In this document: positions 1-7,017 of the stretch, in pieces
Position numbering within the stretch: position 1 is the first letter of the stretch
Layout: every line of letters begins with the position of its first letter
Assembly (NCBI GenBank): GCA_021785095.1
Contig: JAJYGM010000246.1
Span: 1 to 7,502 of the forward strand
Length of the DNA stretch: 7,502 bases
Reading direction: 5' to 3'
Origin: Actinomycetes bacterium
Lineage (GTDB): Bacteria > Actinomycetota > Acidimicrobiia > Acidimicrobiales > Bog-793
Notes under the pieces: generated by a model
Databases searched by the model: none
What the model was told of the DNA's origin: nothing
Seen by the model: the letters and a program-made list of their open reading frames with translations, nothing else
Position numbers and translations under genes: made by a program

Positions 1-763
1 CGTCGGCTTCCCGAACGCCGGGAAGAGCACCCTCCTCTCGGTCATCTCGGCCGCGCGGCCGAAGATCGCCGACTATCCCTTCACGACCCTCGAGCCGCAG
101 CTCGGCGTGGTGCGCCTCCCGGGTGAGGCCGGCGAGCTGGTGGTCGCAGACGTGCCCGGGCTGATCCAGGGAGCGGCAGAGGGCCGAGGGCTCGGTCACC
201 GGTTCCTCCGCCACGTGGAGCGCGCGGCGGTGCTGGCGATCCTCGTCGACCTCGCGCCCGACGCGCCCCTCCCGCCTGCCGCCCAGGAAGCGGCCCTACT
301 CGACGAGCTCGCCCGTTACCAGCCGGAGCTCGCGCGCCTCGCCAGCCGGCCGCGCGTGGTGGTCGGCTCCCGGGCGGACCTCGCGACCGACCACTCCTTC
401 GCCGGGCCCACGATCTCCGCGGTGAGCGGGGTGGGGATCGACGCGCTGCTCTGGTCGCTGGCCGAGCTCCGTGCCGCGGCCGCTCGCGAGGGCCGGGCTG
501 TCGAGCGCGAGCCGGTGGTGCACCGCCCGGCGCCGGAGGGGGTCGTGGTCCGCCGGGACGAGGCCGGAGGCTGGGAGGTGCTCGGCCGGGCGGCGACGCG
601 CGCGGTCGGGCTCTCGGACCTGGGTGACGCAGGCGCCCTGGCGGAGGTGCAGGCGCGCCTGCGCCGGCTCGGTGTCGAGCGGGCACTCGTCCGTGCGGGG
701 GTCCGGACGGGGGAGCAGGTCCGAGTCGGCGACTTTGCCTTCACGTGGGAGCCGGAGCGCTAG
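1..763 (+). CDS. obg: GTPase Obg/CgtA, C-terminal part (5' end outside window)
   Basis: Essential GTPase of late 50S ribosome assembly and stress control, cytosolic and ribosome-associated. The frame is open from base 2 and gives 253 residues before TAG. The glycine-rich Obg-fold N-terminal domain, roughly 160 residues in the family, lies outside the window. Seen in order: the P-loop GFPNAGKST (bases 5-31), the Obg-type switch [12 protein letters not shown] (74-106), the G3/switch II motif DVPGLIQGA (149-175), a G4 position reading SRAD instead of NKxD (368-379), and a G5-like ISAVSG near 415. The C-terminal OCT domain runs from about fragment residue 171 (PVVHRP) and ends FAFTWEPER, as Obg proteins of actinobacteria and Firmicutes do. 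Switch I and the OCT domain separate it from the related GTPases YchF, Era and Der. The unusual G4 is the only oddity. proB starts 3 nt after the stop, in the same reading frame. Confidence 0.96.
   Translation, partial: VGFPNAGKSTLLSVISAARPKIADYPFTTLEPQLGVVRLPGEAGELVVADVPGLIQGAAEGRGLGHRFLRHVERAAVLAILVDLAPDAPLPPAAQEAALLDELARYQPELARLASRPRVVVGSRADLATDHSFAGPTISAVSGVGIDALLWSLAELRAAAAREGRAVEREPVVHRPAPEGVVVRRDEAGGWEVLGRAATRAVGLSDLGDAGALAEVQARLRRLGVERALVRAGVRTGEQVRVGDFAFTWEPER
754..757 (+). promoter_or_regulatory. Ribosome binding site of proB, inside the end of obg
   Basis: GGAG lies 9 nt before the GTG at 767, within the last codons of obg. The in-frame obg stop at 761-763 rules out any earlier start for proB, and the next codons give the expected ProB N-terminus, so this site and the GTG define the start. 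The location suggests that ribosomes ending obg re-initiate on proB. Confidence 0.6.
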
Positions 764-766
764 CGC

Positions 767-1912
767 GTGCTCGTCGTGGTGAAGGTCGGGACCTCCTCGC
801 TCACCGACGAGGCCGGCGCGCTGAGGGTGCCGGCGCTCGAGGGTGTCGCCGCGGAGGTGGCAGAGGCTCGCCGGTCCGGCCACGAGGTCGTGGTGGTGAC
901 GTCGGGCGCAATCGCGATCGGCGCGGCGTGCCTGCTCGGGACGCGACCGACCGACCTGCCGACACTCCAGGCGCTCGCCGCAGTGGGCCAGCCGCTGCTC
1001 GCAGGAGCGTGGGGCAACGCGCTCGGCGCCCACGGCCTTGCTGCGGCCCAGATCCTCCTCGCCCCCTACGACTTCGCGGCGCGCCAGCAGTACCTGCATG
1101 CTCGCCAGACGCTCCGGCGCCTCCTCGAGCTGTCCGTCGTGCCCGTCGTGAACGAGAACGACGCAGTCGCCGACGACGAGATCCGTTTCGGGGACAACGA
1201 CCGGCTCGCGGCCCTCGTCGCCCAGCTGCTCGGTGCCGGGCTGCTGGTGCTGCTCACCGATACCCCCGGTGTCCTCGGTGCGGACCCCCGGCTCGGTAGG
1301 CGCGCCAGCCTCATCGAGGAGGTGGCAGACGGCGACGACCGTCTCGCCGCTGCCGCGGCGGGCCCGGGCAGCGAGCGAGGGAGCGGGGGCATGGCGTCGA
1401 AAGTCGCCGCCGCGCGCATGGCGGCGTGGGCGGGCGTGCGCGCCGTCATCGGCCCGGCGGAGCGTCCGGGCATCCTGGCCGCGGCGATTGCCGGCGCCCC
1501 GGGCGTCGGAACCACCGTGCGGGCCCGAGCCCGCCGTCGCCGGCTCCCGGCTCGCAAGCTCTGGATCGCCTTCGCACTGCCCGCATCCGGGCGAGTTGTC
1601 GTGGACGAGGGCGCCCGCCGCGCGATCGTGGAGGCCGGCGCCTCGCTCCTCCCTGCGGGGGTGCGCGCGGTGGAGGGCGTCTTCGGGGCCGGAGACGCGG
1701 TCGAGGTGGTGGACCGGGAGGGTGCTCTCGTGGCCAAGGGCCTGGTGCGCTTCGATGCCGAGGCGCTCGCTCGGCGCGCGGGCACGCGCTCGGCGGACGG
1801 CGAGTCCCCCGGCGAGGCGATCCATCGCGACGACCTGGTCCTCCTGGCGGTACCGGAGCGGGCACCGGGCGGGACCGGGTCGTCGCGCGACGGGGCCTCG
1901 GCGGACGGGTAG
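767..1912 (+). CDS. proB: Glutamate 5-kinase (ProB) with C-terminal PUA domain
   Basis: Phosphorylates the gamma-carboxylate of L-glutamate with ATP, the first and normally proline-inhibited step of proline synthesis; cytosolic. The product is 381 aa, against 367 in E. coli. The amino-acid kinase domain covers about residues 1-255: KVGTSSL (6-12) and TSGAIAIG (45-52) at the nucleotide/phosphate site, the glutamate-site motif NENDAV (129-134) followed by FGDNDRL (141-147), LLTDTPG (162-168), and the glycine-rich GSGGMASK (205-212). A PUA domain follows at about 275-355 (VVVDEGARRAIVEAGASLLPAG...), as in E. coli ProB, and the conserved HRDDLVLL sits near the end. The last 20 or so residues are low-complexity. 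The GTG start is forced by the obg stop just upstream. A 45-bp gap leads to the M20 gene, and the partner gene proA is displaced 1.4 kb downstream. Confidence 0.97.
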   Translation: MLVVVKVGTSSLTDEAGALRVPALEGVAAEVAEARRSGHEVVVVTSGAIAIGAACLLGTRPTDLPTLQALAAVGQPLLAGAWGNALGAHGLAAAQILLAPYDFAARQQYLHARQTLRRLLELSVVPVVNENDAVADDEIRFGDNDRLAALVAQLLGAGLLVLLTDTPGVLGADPRLGRRASLIEEVADGDDRLAAAAAGPGSERGSGGMASKVAAARMAAWAGVRAVIGPAERPGILAAAIAGAPGVGTTVRARARRRRLPARKLWIAFALPASGRVVVDEGARRAIVEAGASLLPAGVRAVEGVFGAGDAVEVVDREGALVAKGLVRFDAEALARRAGTRSADGESPGEAIHRDDLVLLAVPERAPGGTGSSRDGASADG

Positions 1913-1945
1913 ATCCGCGATGGGTCGTGGGACAATCGAGCGACG

Positions 1946-1952
1946 AGAGGAG
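1946..1952 (+). promoter_or_regulatory. Ribosome binding site of the M20 hydrolase gene
   Basis: AGAGGAG ends 5 nt before the ATG at 1958, in the 45-bp gap after proB. It supports this ATG as the start. I see no terminator in the gap, so the gene is probably co-transcribed with proB. Confidence 0.6.
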
Positions 1953-1957
1953 CGGGG

Positions 1958-3280
1958 ATGAGCGAGACGGTGGTCGACGGCGAGACGGTGGAGCTGCTGC
2001 GCCAGCTGATCCGGAACGGGTGCGTGAACGACGGGACGGACGGCTCGGAGCGGACCTCTGCGGAGGTGCTCGCGCAGGTGCTCGGCGGCGCCGGCCTGGA
2101 CGTCGAGATGGTGGAGTCGGAACCGGGTCGTGCCTCACTGGTGGCGCGCATCGAGGGGAGCGACCCCGACGCCCCGAGCCTCGCCTACGTGGGGCACACC
2201 GACGTCGTGCCGGCGAGCCCCGAGGGGTGGTCGCACGACCCCTTCGGCGGCGACCTCGAGGCAGGGTACGTCTGGGGCAGAGGCGCGGTCGACATGCTCA
2301 ACCTGACGGCGTCCATGGTGGTGGCGCTGCGGCGCCTCGCGGCGTCGAACTTCCGTCCCCGGGGCAGCATCTCCGTCCTCGCCGTGGCCGACGAGGAGGC
2401 CGGAGGGTTGAAGGGTGCCGGCTGGCTGCTCGAGCACTACGAGCAGCTCGCCAAGGCGGACTACGTGATCACGGAGTCCGGCGGCAACCCCTCGCCCCGC
2501 GGGGACGAGGTCCTGCTGCCGGTGATGGTGGCGGAGAAGGGCATCGCCTGGAGCCGCCTGGTCGTCCACGGCACGCCGGGGCACGGCTCGCGCCCGTTCC
2601 GGTCGGACAATGCGCTGGTGAAGGCGGCGGAGGTGGTGCAGCGCCTCGCGGCCTTCCGCCCGGATGCCGTCGTGACGCCGCCCTGGGCGGCCTTCGTCGA
2701 GGGCATGGGCCTGCCGGCGGCACTCGCGGACCAGGCTCGGGTGGAGGAGACGCTCCAGGGGCTGGAGGACGTGCGCCTCGCCCGCCTGGCCGATGCCTGC
2801 ACCCACCTCACCATTTCGCCCAACGTCGTGAGAGGTGGCGCGAAGACCAACATCATCCCCGACCGGGTGGAGCTCGAGGTCGACGTGCGCACCCTCCCCG
2901 GCCAGGGCGGCGAGGAGGTCCGCGAGCTCCTGGTCGACGCGCTCGGGCCGCTCGCGGGGGACGTCGAGATCTCCCTCCTGCAGGACCAGGCCGCGAGCTC
3001 CTCGCCCCCGGGCACCCCCCTCTGGGAAGCGATGGAGGAGGTGGCCCGTACCCTCGTGCCGCGCGGTCGCCTCGTGCCGACGGTCCTCACCGGGGGGACG
3101 GACGCCCGCTTCTGGCGGGAGCGCGGTGGCACGGCCTACGGCTTCGGGCTGTTCAGCGCTGCGATCCCGCCTGCCGAGTACGAGGCGATGTTCCACGGGC
3201 GCAACGAGCGCATCGACGTCGCCTCGCTCGGACTCTCCGCCCGCCTCTTCGAGGACCTGGCGCGGAGGTTCTGTGGCTGA
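1958..3280 (+). CDS. M20-family zinc peptidase/deacylase, substrate unknown
   Basis: A two-metal aminoacylase/dipeptidase of the M20 family (ArgE, DapE, carboxypeptidase G2, ACY1), 440 aa, with no signal peptide, so probably cytosolic. Residues identified by family pattern: His80 and Asp82 in GHTDVVPA; bridging Asp112 in WGRGAVDM; catalytic base Glu146 and metal ligand Glu147 in ADEEAGG; Glu173 in TESGG; His413 in FHGRNERI. All metal ligands are present, so the enzyme should be active. The dimerisation domain carries HGTPGHGS with His209, the residue that reaches the partner subunit's active site in DapE-like dimers. Substrate cannot be read from sequence. The position between proB and proA suggests an amino-acid role, such as releasing glutamate or proline from peptides or deacylating an N-acyl amino acid, but that is inference. 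The ATG has a good ribosome binding site. The last 8 nt overlap proA, which implies translational coupling. Confidence 0.9.
   Translation: MSETVVDGETVELLRQLIRNGCVNDGTDGSERTSAEVLAQVLGGAGLDVEMVESEPGRASLVARIEGSDPDAPSLAYVGHTDVVPASPEGWSHDPFGGDLEAGYVWGRGAVDMLNLTASMVVALRRLAASNFRPRGSISVLAVADEEAGGLKGAGWLLEHYEQLAKADYVITESGGNPSPRGDEVLLPVMVAEKGIAWSRLVVHGTPGHGSRPFRSDNALVKAAEVVQRLAAFRPDAVVTPPWAAFVEGMGLPAALADQARVEETLQGLEDVRLARLADACTHLTISPNVVRGGAKTNIIPDRVELEVDVRTLPGQGGEEVRELLVDALGPLAGDVEISLLQDQAASSSPPGTPLWEAMEEVARTLVPRGRLVPTVLTGGTDARFWRERGGTAYGFGLFSAAIPPAEYEAMFHGRNERIDVASLGLSARLFEDLARRFCG
3264..3268 (+). promoter_or_regulatory. Ribosome binding site of proA, inside the M20 gene
   Basis: GGAGG lies 4 nt before the GTG at 3273, within the last codons of the M20 gene. 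It decides the proA start: the open frame extends far upstream (to at least 2835), but that part is out-of-frame reading of the M20 gene. Starting at 3273 gives 417 residues, the length of E. coli ProA. Confidence 0.65.
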
Positions 3281-4526
3281 GGGCCCGAGCGAGCTCGAGC
3301 TCCTCGCGCGACGCGCGCGAGACGCGTCGGGCGCGATCGCGCTGGCGCCACCCCGGGTCCGCACGGATGCGCTCCTCGCCTGTGCCGAGGCGGTCGAGCG
3401 GGCAGCGGAGCCGATCCTGGCGGCGAACGCAGCCGACCTGGCCCGTGCCGAGGCGGGCGGGACGAGCGGGGCGCTCCTCGACCGACTCCGTCTCGATGCC
3501 GCCCGGGTCGCGTCGATGGCTGCAGGGCTACGCGGCGTCGCCGGCCAACCGGACCCCGTCGGCCGGGTCGTCGACGGCTGGACCCTCCCGAACGGGCTGC
3601 GCGTACGGCGCGTCCGGGTGCCGCTCGGCACGATCGGCGTCATCTACGAGGCTCGCCCCAACGTCACGGCGGACGCGGCTGCGCTGGCGCTGCGCTCGGG
3701 CAACGCCATCCTTCTCCGCGGCTCCTCCCTCGCCGAGGCCTCGAACCTGGCGGTCGCGACCGCGATCGGGGAGGGACTCGGCGCCGTCGGGCTCCCGCAG
3801 GCGCTGGTCAGCCTGGTGCAGGACACGTCGCGGGCGGGGGCAGTCGCCTTCCTCCGCCTCGATGGCCTGCTCGACTGCGTCGTACCCCGCGGTGGCCCGA
3901 GCCTGCTCGCCACCGTGGCGTCGAGCGCGACGGTGCCCGTCGTGCTCGACGGTGCGGGGAACTGTCACGTCTACGTCGACGCGGGAGCGGATCTCGAGAT
4001 GGCGCTCGCGATCGTGGCGAACGCCAAGTGCTCCCGTCCGGGGGTGTGCAACGCCGCGGAGACACTGCTCGTCCACGAGGAGGTGGCCGCCGCCTTCCTT
4101 CCGCGGCTCGAGGCCCACCTCCCGGGCGTGGAGCTGCGGGCGGATCCCCGTGCCGCGGCGTTGCTCACCGGCGCCGTGGCGGCGACGGCGGCGGACTTCG
4201 CGACGGAGTTCCTGGACCTCGTCCTCGCCGTCGGGGTCGTGGCCGACCTCGAGGAGGCCATCACCCACATCGCCCGCTACGGAACGGGCCACTCGGAGGC
4301 GATCGTGACCGAGGACCGCCGCGCCGCCGAACGCTTCGTCGCCGCCGTCGACGCCGCGGCGGTGCTCGTGAACGCGTCGACGCGCTTCGTCGACGGCGGG
4401 GAGCTCGGCTTCGGCGCCGAGATCGGCATCTCGACCCAGAAGCTCCACGTGCGGGGCCCGATGGGTGCGGAGGCGCTCACCACGGTGAAACTGGTCGTGG
4501 AGGGCGACGGCCAGGTGCGCGACTGA
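3273..4526 (+). CDS. proA: Gamma-glutamyl phosphate reductase (ProA)
   Basis: NADPH-dependent reduction of gamma-glutamyl phosphate to glutamate-5-semialdehyde, the second step of proline synthesis; cytosolic and thought to work closely with ProB because its substrate is labile. It belongs to the aldehyde dehydrogenase superfamily. The product is 417 aa. Diagnostic blocks are PLGTIGVIYEARPNVTADAA (starting near residue 117), a glycine-rich RGSSLAEASN, VPRGGPSL, the catalytic region NAKCSRPGVCNAAETLL with nucleophile Cys259 in the conserved RPxVCN context (a second cysteine, Cys253, is nearby), and the C-terminal signature ASTRFVDGG...GAEIGISTQKLHVRGPMG. The GTG start overlaps the M20 stop by 8 nt and has its own ribosome binding site. 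The stop TGA shares one base with the ATG of the AAA+ gene (TGATG). Nothing looks truncated. Confidence 0.97.
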   Translation: MAEGPSELELLARRARDASGAIALAPPRVRTDALLACAEAVERAAEPILAANAADLARAEAGGTSGALLDRLRLDAARVASMAAGLRGVAGQPDPVGRVVDGWTLPNGLRVRRVRVPLGTIGVIYEARPNVTADAAALALRSGNAILLRGSSLAEASNLAVATAIGEGLGAVGLPQALVSLVQDTSRAGAVAFLRLDGLLDCVVPRGGPSLLATVASSATVPVVLDGAGNCHVYVDAGADLEMALAIVANAKCSRPGVCNAAETLLVHEEVAAAFLPRLEAHLPGVELRADPRAAALLTGAVAATAADFATEFLDLVLAVGVVADLEEAITHIARYGTGHSEAIVTEDRRAAERFVAAVDAAAVLVNASTRFVDGGELGFGAEIGISTQKLHVRGPMGAEALTTVKLVVEGDGQVRD

Positions 4527-5518
4527 TGCCCGTGCGCTCGCCCTTCTTCACGTCGGCTGCCGATGTCCGCGCCGCGCTCGCAGGTGCGTCCTACCTGGCA
4601 GACGACCAGATCGCCGGCGTCGTCCACCTGGCCGACCGGCTCGGCAAGCCCGTGCTCGTCGAGGGACCCGCGGGCACCGGCAAGACGGAGCTGGCCAAGG
4701 CGACCGCGCGCGCCGCCGGGGCGCGCCTCATCCGACTGCAGTGCTACGAGGGCCTGGACGAAGCGAAGGCCCTCTACGAGTGGGACTACAAGAAGCAGCT
4801 GCTCCGGATCCAGGCCGCGCGGGTGGGTGGCGAGCCGCGCTCGTGGGAGGAGATGGAGGAGGACATCTTCTCCGAGCCGTTCCTCCTCACGCGCCCCCTG
4901 CTCGAGGCGATCCGTGCGACGGAGCCGGTGGTGCTGCTCGTCGACGAGGTCGACCGGCTCGAGGTGGAGACGGAGGCGCTGCTGCTCGAGGTCCTCGCGG
5001 AGTTCCAGGTCTCGATCCCCGAGCTCGGAACGCTCGAGGCGGCGCAGGTCCCGATGGTGTTCCTGACCTCGAACGACACCCGTGAGCTCTCCGAGGCGCT
5101 CAAGCGGCGGTGCCTGTTCTGCTACGTCGACTACCCGACACCGGAGCGGGAGCGAGCGATCGTCCTGGCGAGGATCCCCGGGATCGCGGAGCGGCTCGCC
5201 GACCAGGTGGCACAGGTCGTGGCGGCGCTGCGCGGCCTCGAGCTCCGCAAGGAGCCCTCCATCTCCGAGACCCTCGACTGGGCGGCGGCGCTCGTGCTCG
5301 CCGGCGTCGACGAGATGGATGCCGAGCGGACCCGGGAGAGCCTCCACATCCTGCTCAAGTACCGTTCCGACATCGAGCTGGCGGAGCGCCGGCTGCTCGG
5401 TGACGCCGAGCGGCGGGGGCCGGGCCAACAACGGGGAGCCCCCCAGCCGACCGGGAGGACTGAGCCGCAGGGGGCAACCCTGCCGACGGGGGCGAGCGAG
5501 GGGGGGTCACGCCGCTGA
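4526..5518 (+). CDS. MoxR-family AAA+ ATPase, CoxD-like
   Basis: Predicted ATP-driven chaperone of the MoxR group, 330 aa, soluble. Walker A GPAGTGKT is at residues 47-54, Walker B VVLLVDE ends at Asp140-Glu141, sensor 1 is Asn183 in LTSNDTRELSEALKRRC, and Arg194/Arg195 there are candidate arginine fingers. The stretch RLIRLQCYEGLDEAKALYEWDY after Walker A is what I recognise from CoxD-type ATPases of carbon monoxide dehydrogenase clusters and their non-cox relatives. CoxD acts with CoxE in maturing the Cu-Mo site of that enzyme. Here the partner VWA gene follows after 2 nt, but no cox structural gene is in the window, so the client is unknown. The ATG overlaps the proA stop by one base, with AGGTG 8 nt upstream as a partial ribosome binding site. 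Residues 296-330 are a disordered Gly/Pro/Arg-rich tail outside the fold. Confidence 0.92.
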   Translation: MPVRSPFFTSAADVRAALAGASYLADDQIAGVVHLADRLGKPVLVEGPAGTGKTELAKATARAAGARLIRLQCYEGLDEAKALYEWDYKKQLLRIQAARVGGEPRSWEEMEEDIFSEPFLLTRPLLEAIRATEPVVLLVDEVDRLEVETEALLLEVLAEFQVSIPELGTLEAAQVPMVFLTSNDTRELSEALKRRCLFCYVDYPTPERERAIVLARIPGIAERLADQVAQVVAALRGLELRKEPSISETLDWAAALVLAGVDEMDAERTRESLHILLKYRSDIELAERRLLGDAERRGPGQQRGAPQPTGRTEPQGATLPTGASEGGSRR

Positions 5519-5520
5519 GC

Positions 5521-7017
5521 GTGCTCGCAACGGTCGAGGACTTCGTGGCCGAGCTCCGCCGTGCCGGCCTGCCGGTCTCGCTCACCGAGTCCCTGGACGC
5601 GCTCGCAGCGCTCACGGTGACCGACCTCGGCTCCCGCCGGGCCGTCCACGGGACCCTCGCTGCGACCCTGGTGAAGGAGCAGGGCCACCGCCCGATCTTC
5701 GACACGATCTTCGACCTCTACTTCAGCTCGCGCGGGCTCGCCGCCACCCTCGGCACCGAGGAGGCGCCGGTCGGCGCCGTGGGCGGCGAGCGGGACCCGG
5801 ACGGCGGCAGCGCGGCGGCGGGGGAGGCCCGGGGTGGGGGAGTCGACGGCGAGGCGATGAGCCCGGAAGCGCTCCGAGACGCCGTCCGGCGTCTCCTGGC
5901 CGGCGACGCGCCGAGCGGGACGGGCGGTGCGTCGACGGGTCCGGGAGGGGGGGTGCTCGGCGGGGGCGCCACGGGCCTCGGTCTGGCCGGCCTCGCGCGC
6001 CGCGCCGTCGACGCCTTCGCGGGGATGGAGCCCGGCAGACCGGTCGGGGGCACGTACTACCTCTATCGGACGCTCCGCCAGCTCCACCTCGATGCGCTCG
6101 CCGAGGAGGAAGGGGCGAGGGCGGCCGCCACTGCGCCCGATGCCCTTCGGGCCAGCCTCGCTCGCCGGGCGGTGCGGGACCGCGCGGCGGCTCTCACGGC
6201 GGAGCTCGAGGCCGAGATCCGCCGCCGCCTCGTCGCCGAGCGGGGACCGGAGGCGCTCGCGCGCGCACTGCGCCGCCCGCTCCCCGAAGACGTCGACTTC
6301 ATGCACGCGACGCGGGAGGAGATGGCCGAGATCGCCCGCGCCCTGCGCCCGCTCTCGCTGCGGCTCGCTACCCGGCTCGCCCGCCGCCGCCGGCACCGCC
6401 ATCGGGGCGCGCTCGACTTCCGCGCCACCATCCGCCGTTCCCTGGCCGCCGGTGGCGTCCCGCTCGAGCCCCGTTTTCGCCGGCCGCACGTCGCCAAGCC
6501 CGAGATCGTGGTCCTCGCCGACGTCTCGGGCTCGGTGGCGGCCTTCGCACGCTTCACGCTCCTGCTCGTCTACGCGCTCTCGACGCAGTTCTCCAAGGTC
6601 CGTAGCTTCGCCTTCATCGACGCCGTGGACGAGGTGACGGGGTACTTCGACCGGTCGGCCGAGCCGGCGGCTGCGCTCGCACGCGTCCAGGCGGAGGCGA
6701 ACGTGGTCGCGCTGGACGGCCACTCGGACTACGGCCGGGCGCTCGTTGCGTTCTGGGCGCGCTACGGGACCGAGGTCGGACCGAAGACCTCCCTCCTCGT
6801 GCTCGGCGACGCGAGGAGCAACTACCACGCGCCCGAGGCCTGGGCGCTCGAGGCGCTCGCGGCACGGGCACGGCACACCTTCTGGCTGAACCCGGAGCCG
6901 CGGGTCTACTGGAACTCCGGCGACTCCGTGCTCGGCGCCTACGCCCCCGCCTGCGACGGCGTCCACGAGTGCCGGAACCTCCGCCAGCTCGCCCGCTTCG
7001 TCGACGAGCTCGCCTGA
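5521..7017 (+). CDS. VWA-domain protein, CoxE family (partner of the MoxR ATPase)
   Basis: A CoxE-type von Willebrand factor A protein, 498 aa, with no signal peptide or membrane segment, expected to act with the preceding ATPase in protein or cofactor maturation. An N-terminal helical domain (about 1-80) is followed by a Gly/Ala-rich linker (about 80-160). Next comes a charged helical region with GTYYLYRTLRQLHLD and DFRATIRRSLAAGGVPLEPRFRR, then the VWA domain from about 328. The MIDAS metal site shows Asp334-x-Ser336-x-Ser338 in LADVSGSV, Ser402 in GHSDYGRAL at the usual threonine position, and Asp430 in LVLGDARSNY. The tail holds Cys478, His482 and Cys484 before RNLRQLARFVDELA. The GTG follows the ATPase stop by 2 nt. 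An in-frame TGA at 5461 and no intervening ATG/GTG/TTG fix the start. The Shine-Dalgarno is poor (only a G run about 15 nt upstream), so expression probably depends on coupling to the ATPase. Confidence 0.9.
   Translation: MLATVEDFVAELRRAGLPVSLTESLDALAALTVTDLGSRRAVHGTLAATLVKEQGHRPIFDTIFDLYFSSRGLAATLGTEEAPVGAVGGERDPDGGSAAAGEARGGGVDGEAMSPEALRDAVRRLLAGDAPSGTGGASTGPGGGVLGGGATGLGLAGLARRAVDAFAGMEPGRPVGGTYYLYRTLRQLHLDALAEEEGARAAATAPDALRASLARRAVRDRAAALTAELEAEIRRRLVAERGPEALARALRRPLPEDVDFMHATREEMAEIARALRPLSLRLATRLARRRRHRHRGALDFRATIRRSLAAGGVPLEPRFRRPHVAKPEIVVLADVSGSVAAFARFTLLLVYALSTQFSKVRSFAFIDAVDEVTGYFDRSAEPAAALARVQAEANVVALDGHSDYGRALVAFWARYGTEVGPKTSLLVLGDARSNYHAPEAWALEALAARARHTFWLNPEPRVYWNSGDSVLGAYAPACDGVHECRNLRQLARFVDELA

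Noticed and set aside
296..1825. 509-codon open frame on the - strand across obg and proB
   Set aside because: Shadow of two clearly real genes; low-complexity Arg/His/Gly translation and no family match that I recognise.
1908..1936. Possible promoter before the M20 gene (GACAAT at 1931-1936 as a -10)
   Set aside because: Only four of six consensus positions and no -35 at a suitable distance. The tight spacing to proB makes co-transcription more likely.
3290..3301. Palindrome GAGCTCGAGCTC and nearby CGCGCG repeats early in proA
   Set aside because: They encode the ordinary ELEL and Arg/Ala-rich residues of the ProA N-terminus; expected from codon bias.
2135..3643. 502-codon open frame on the - strand across the M20 gene and proA
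   Set aside because: Antisense shadow for the same reason; no motifs.
1426..4308. 960-codon open frame on the + strand
   Set aside because: Runs out of frame through proB, the M20 gene and proA, all of which are intact; the translation is Arg/Gly/Pro low complexity.
4526..7017. Reading the MoxR/VWA pair as part of a carbon monoxide dehydrogenase cluster
   Set aside because: No molybdenum hydroxylase large, medium or small subunit is in the window, and CoxD/CoxE-like pairs also occur apart from cox genes.
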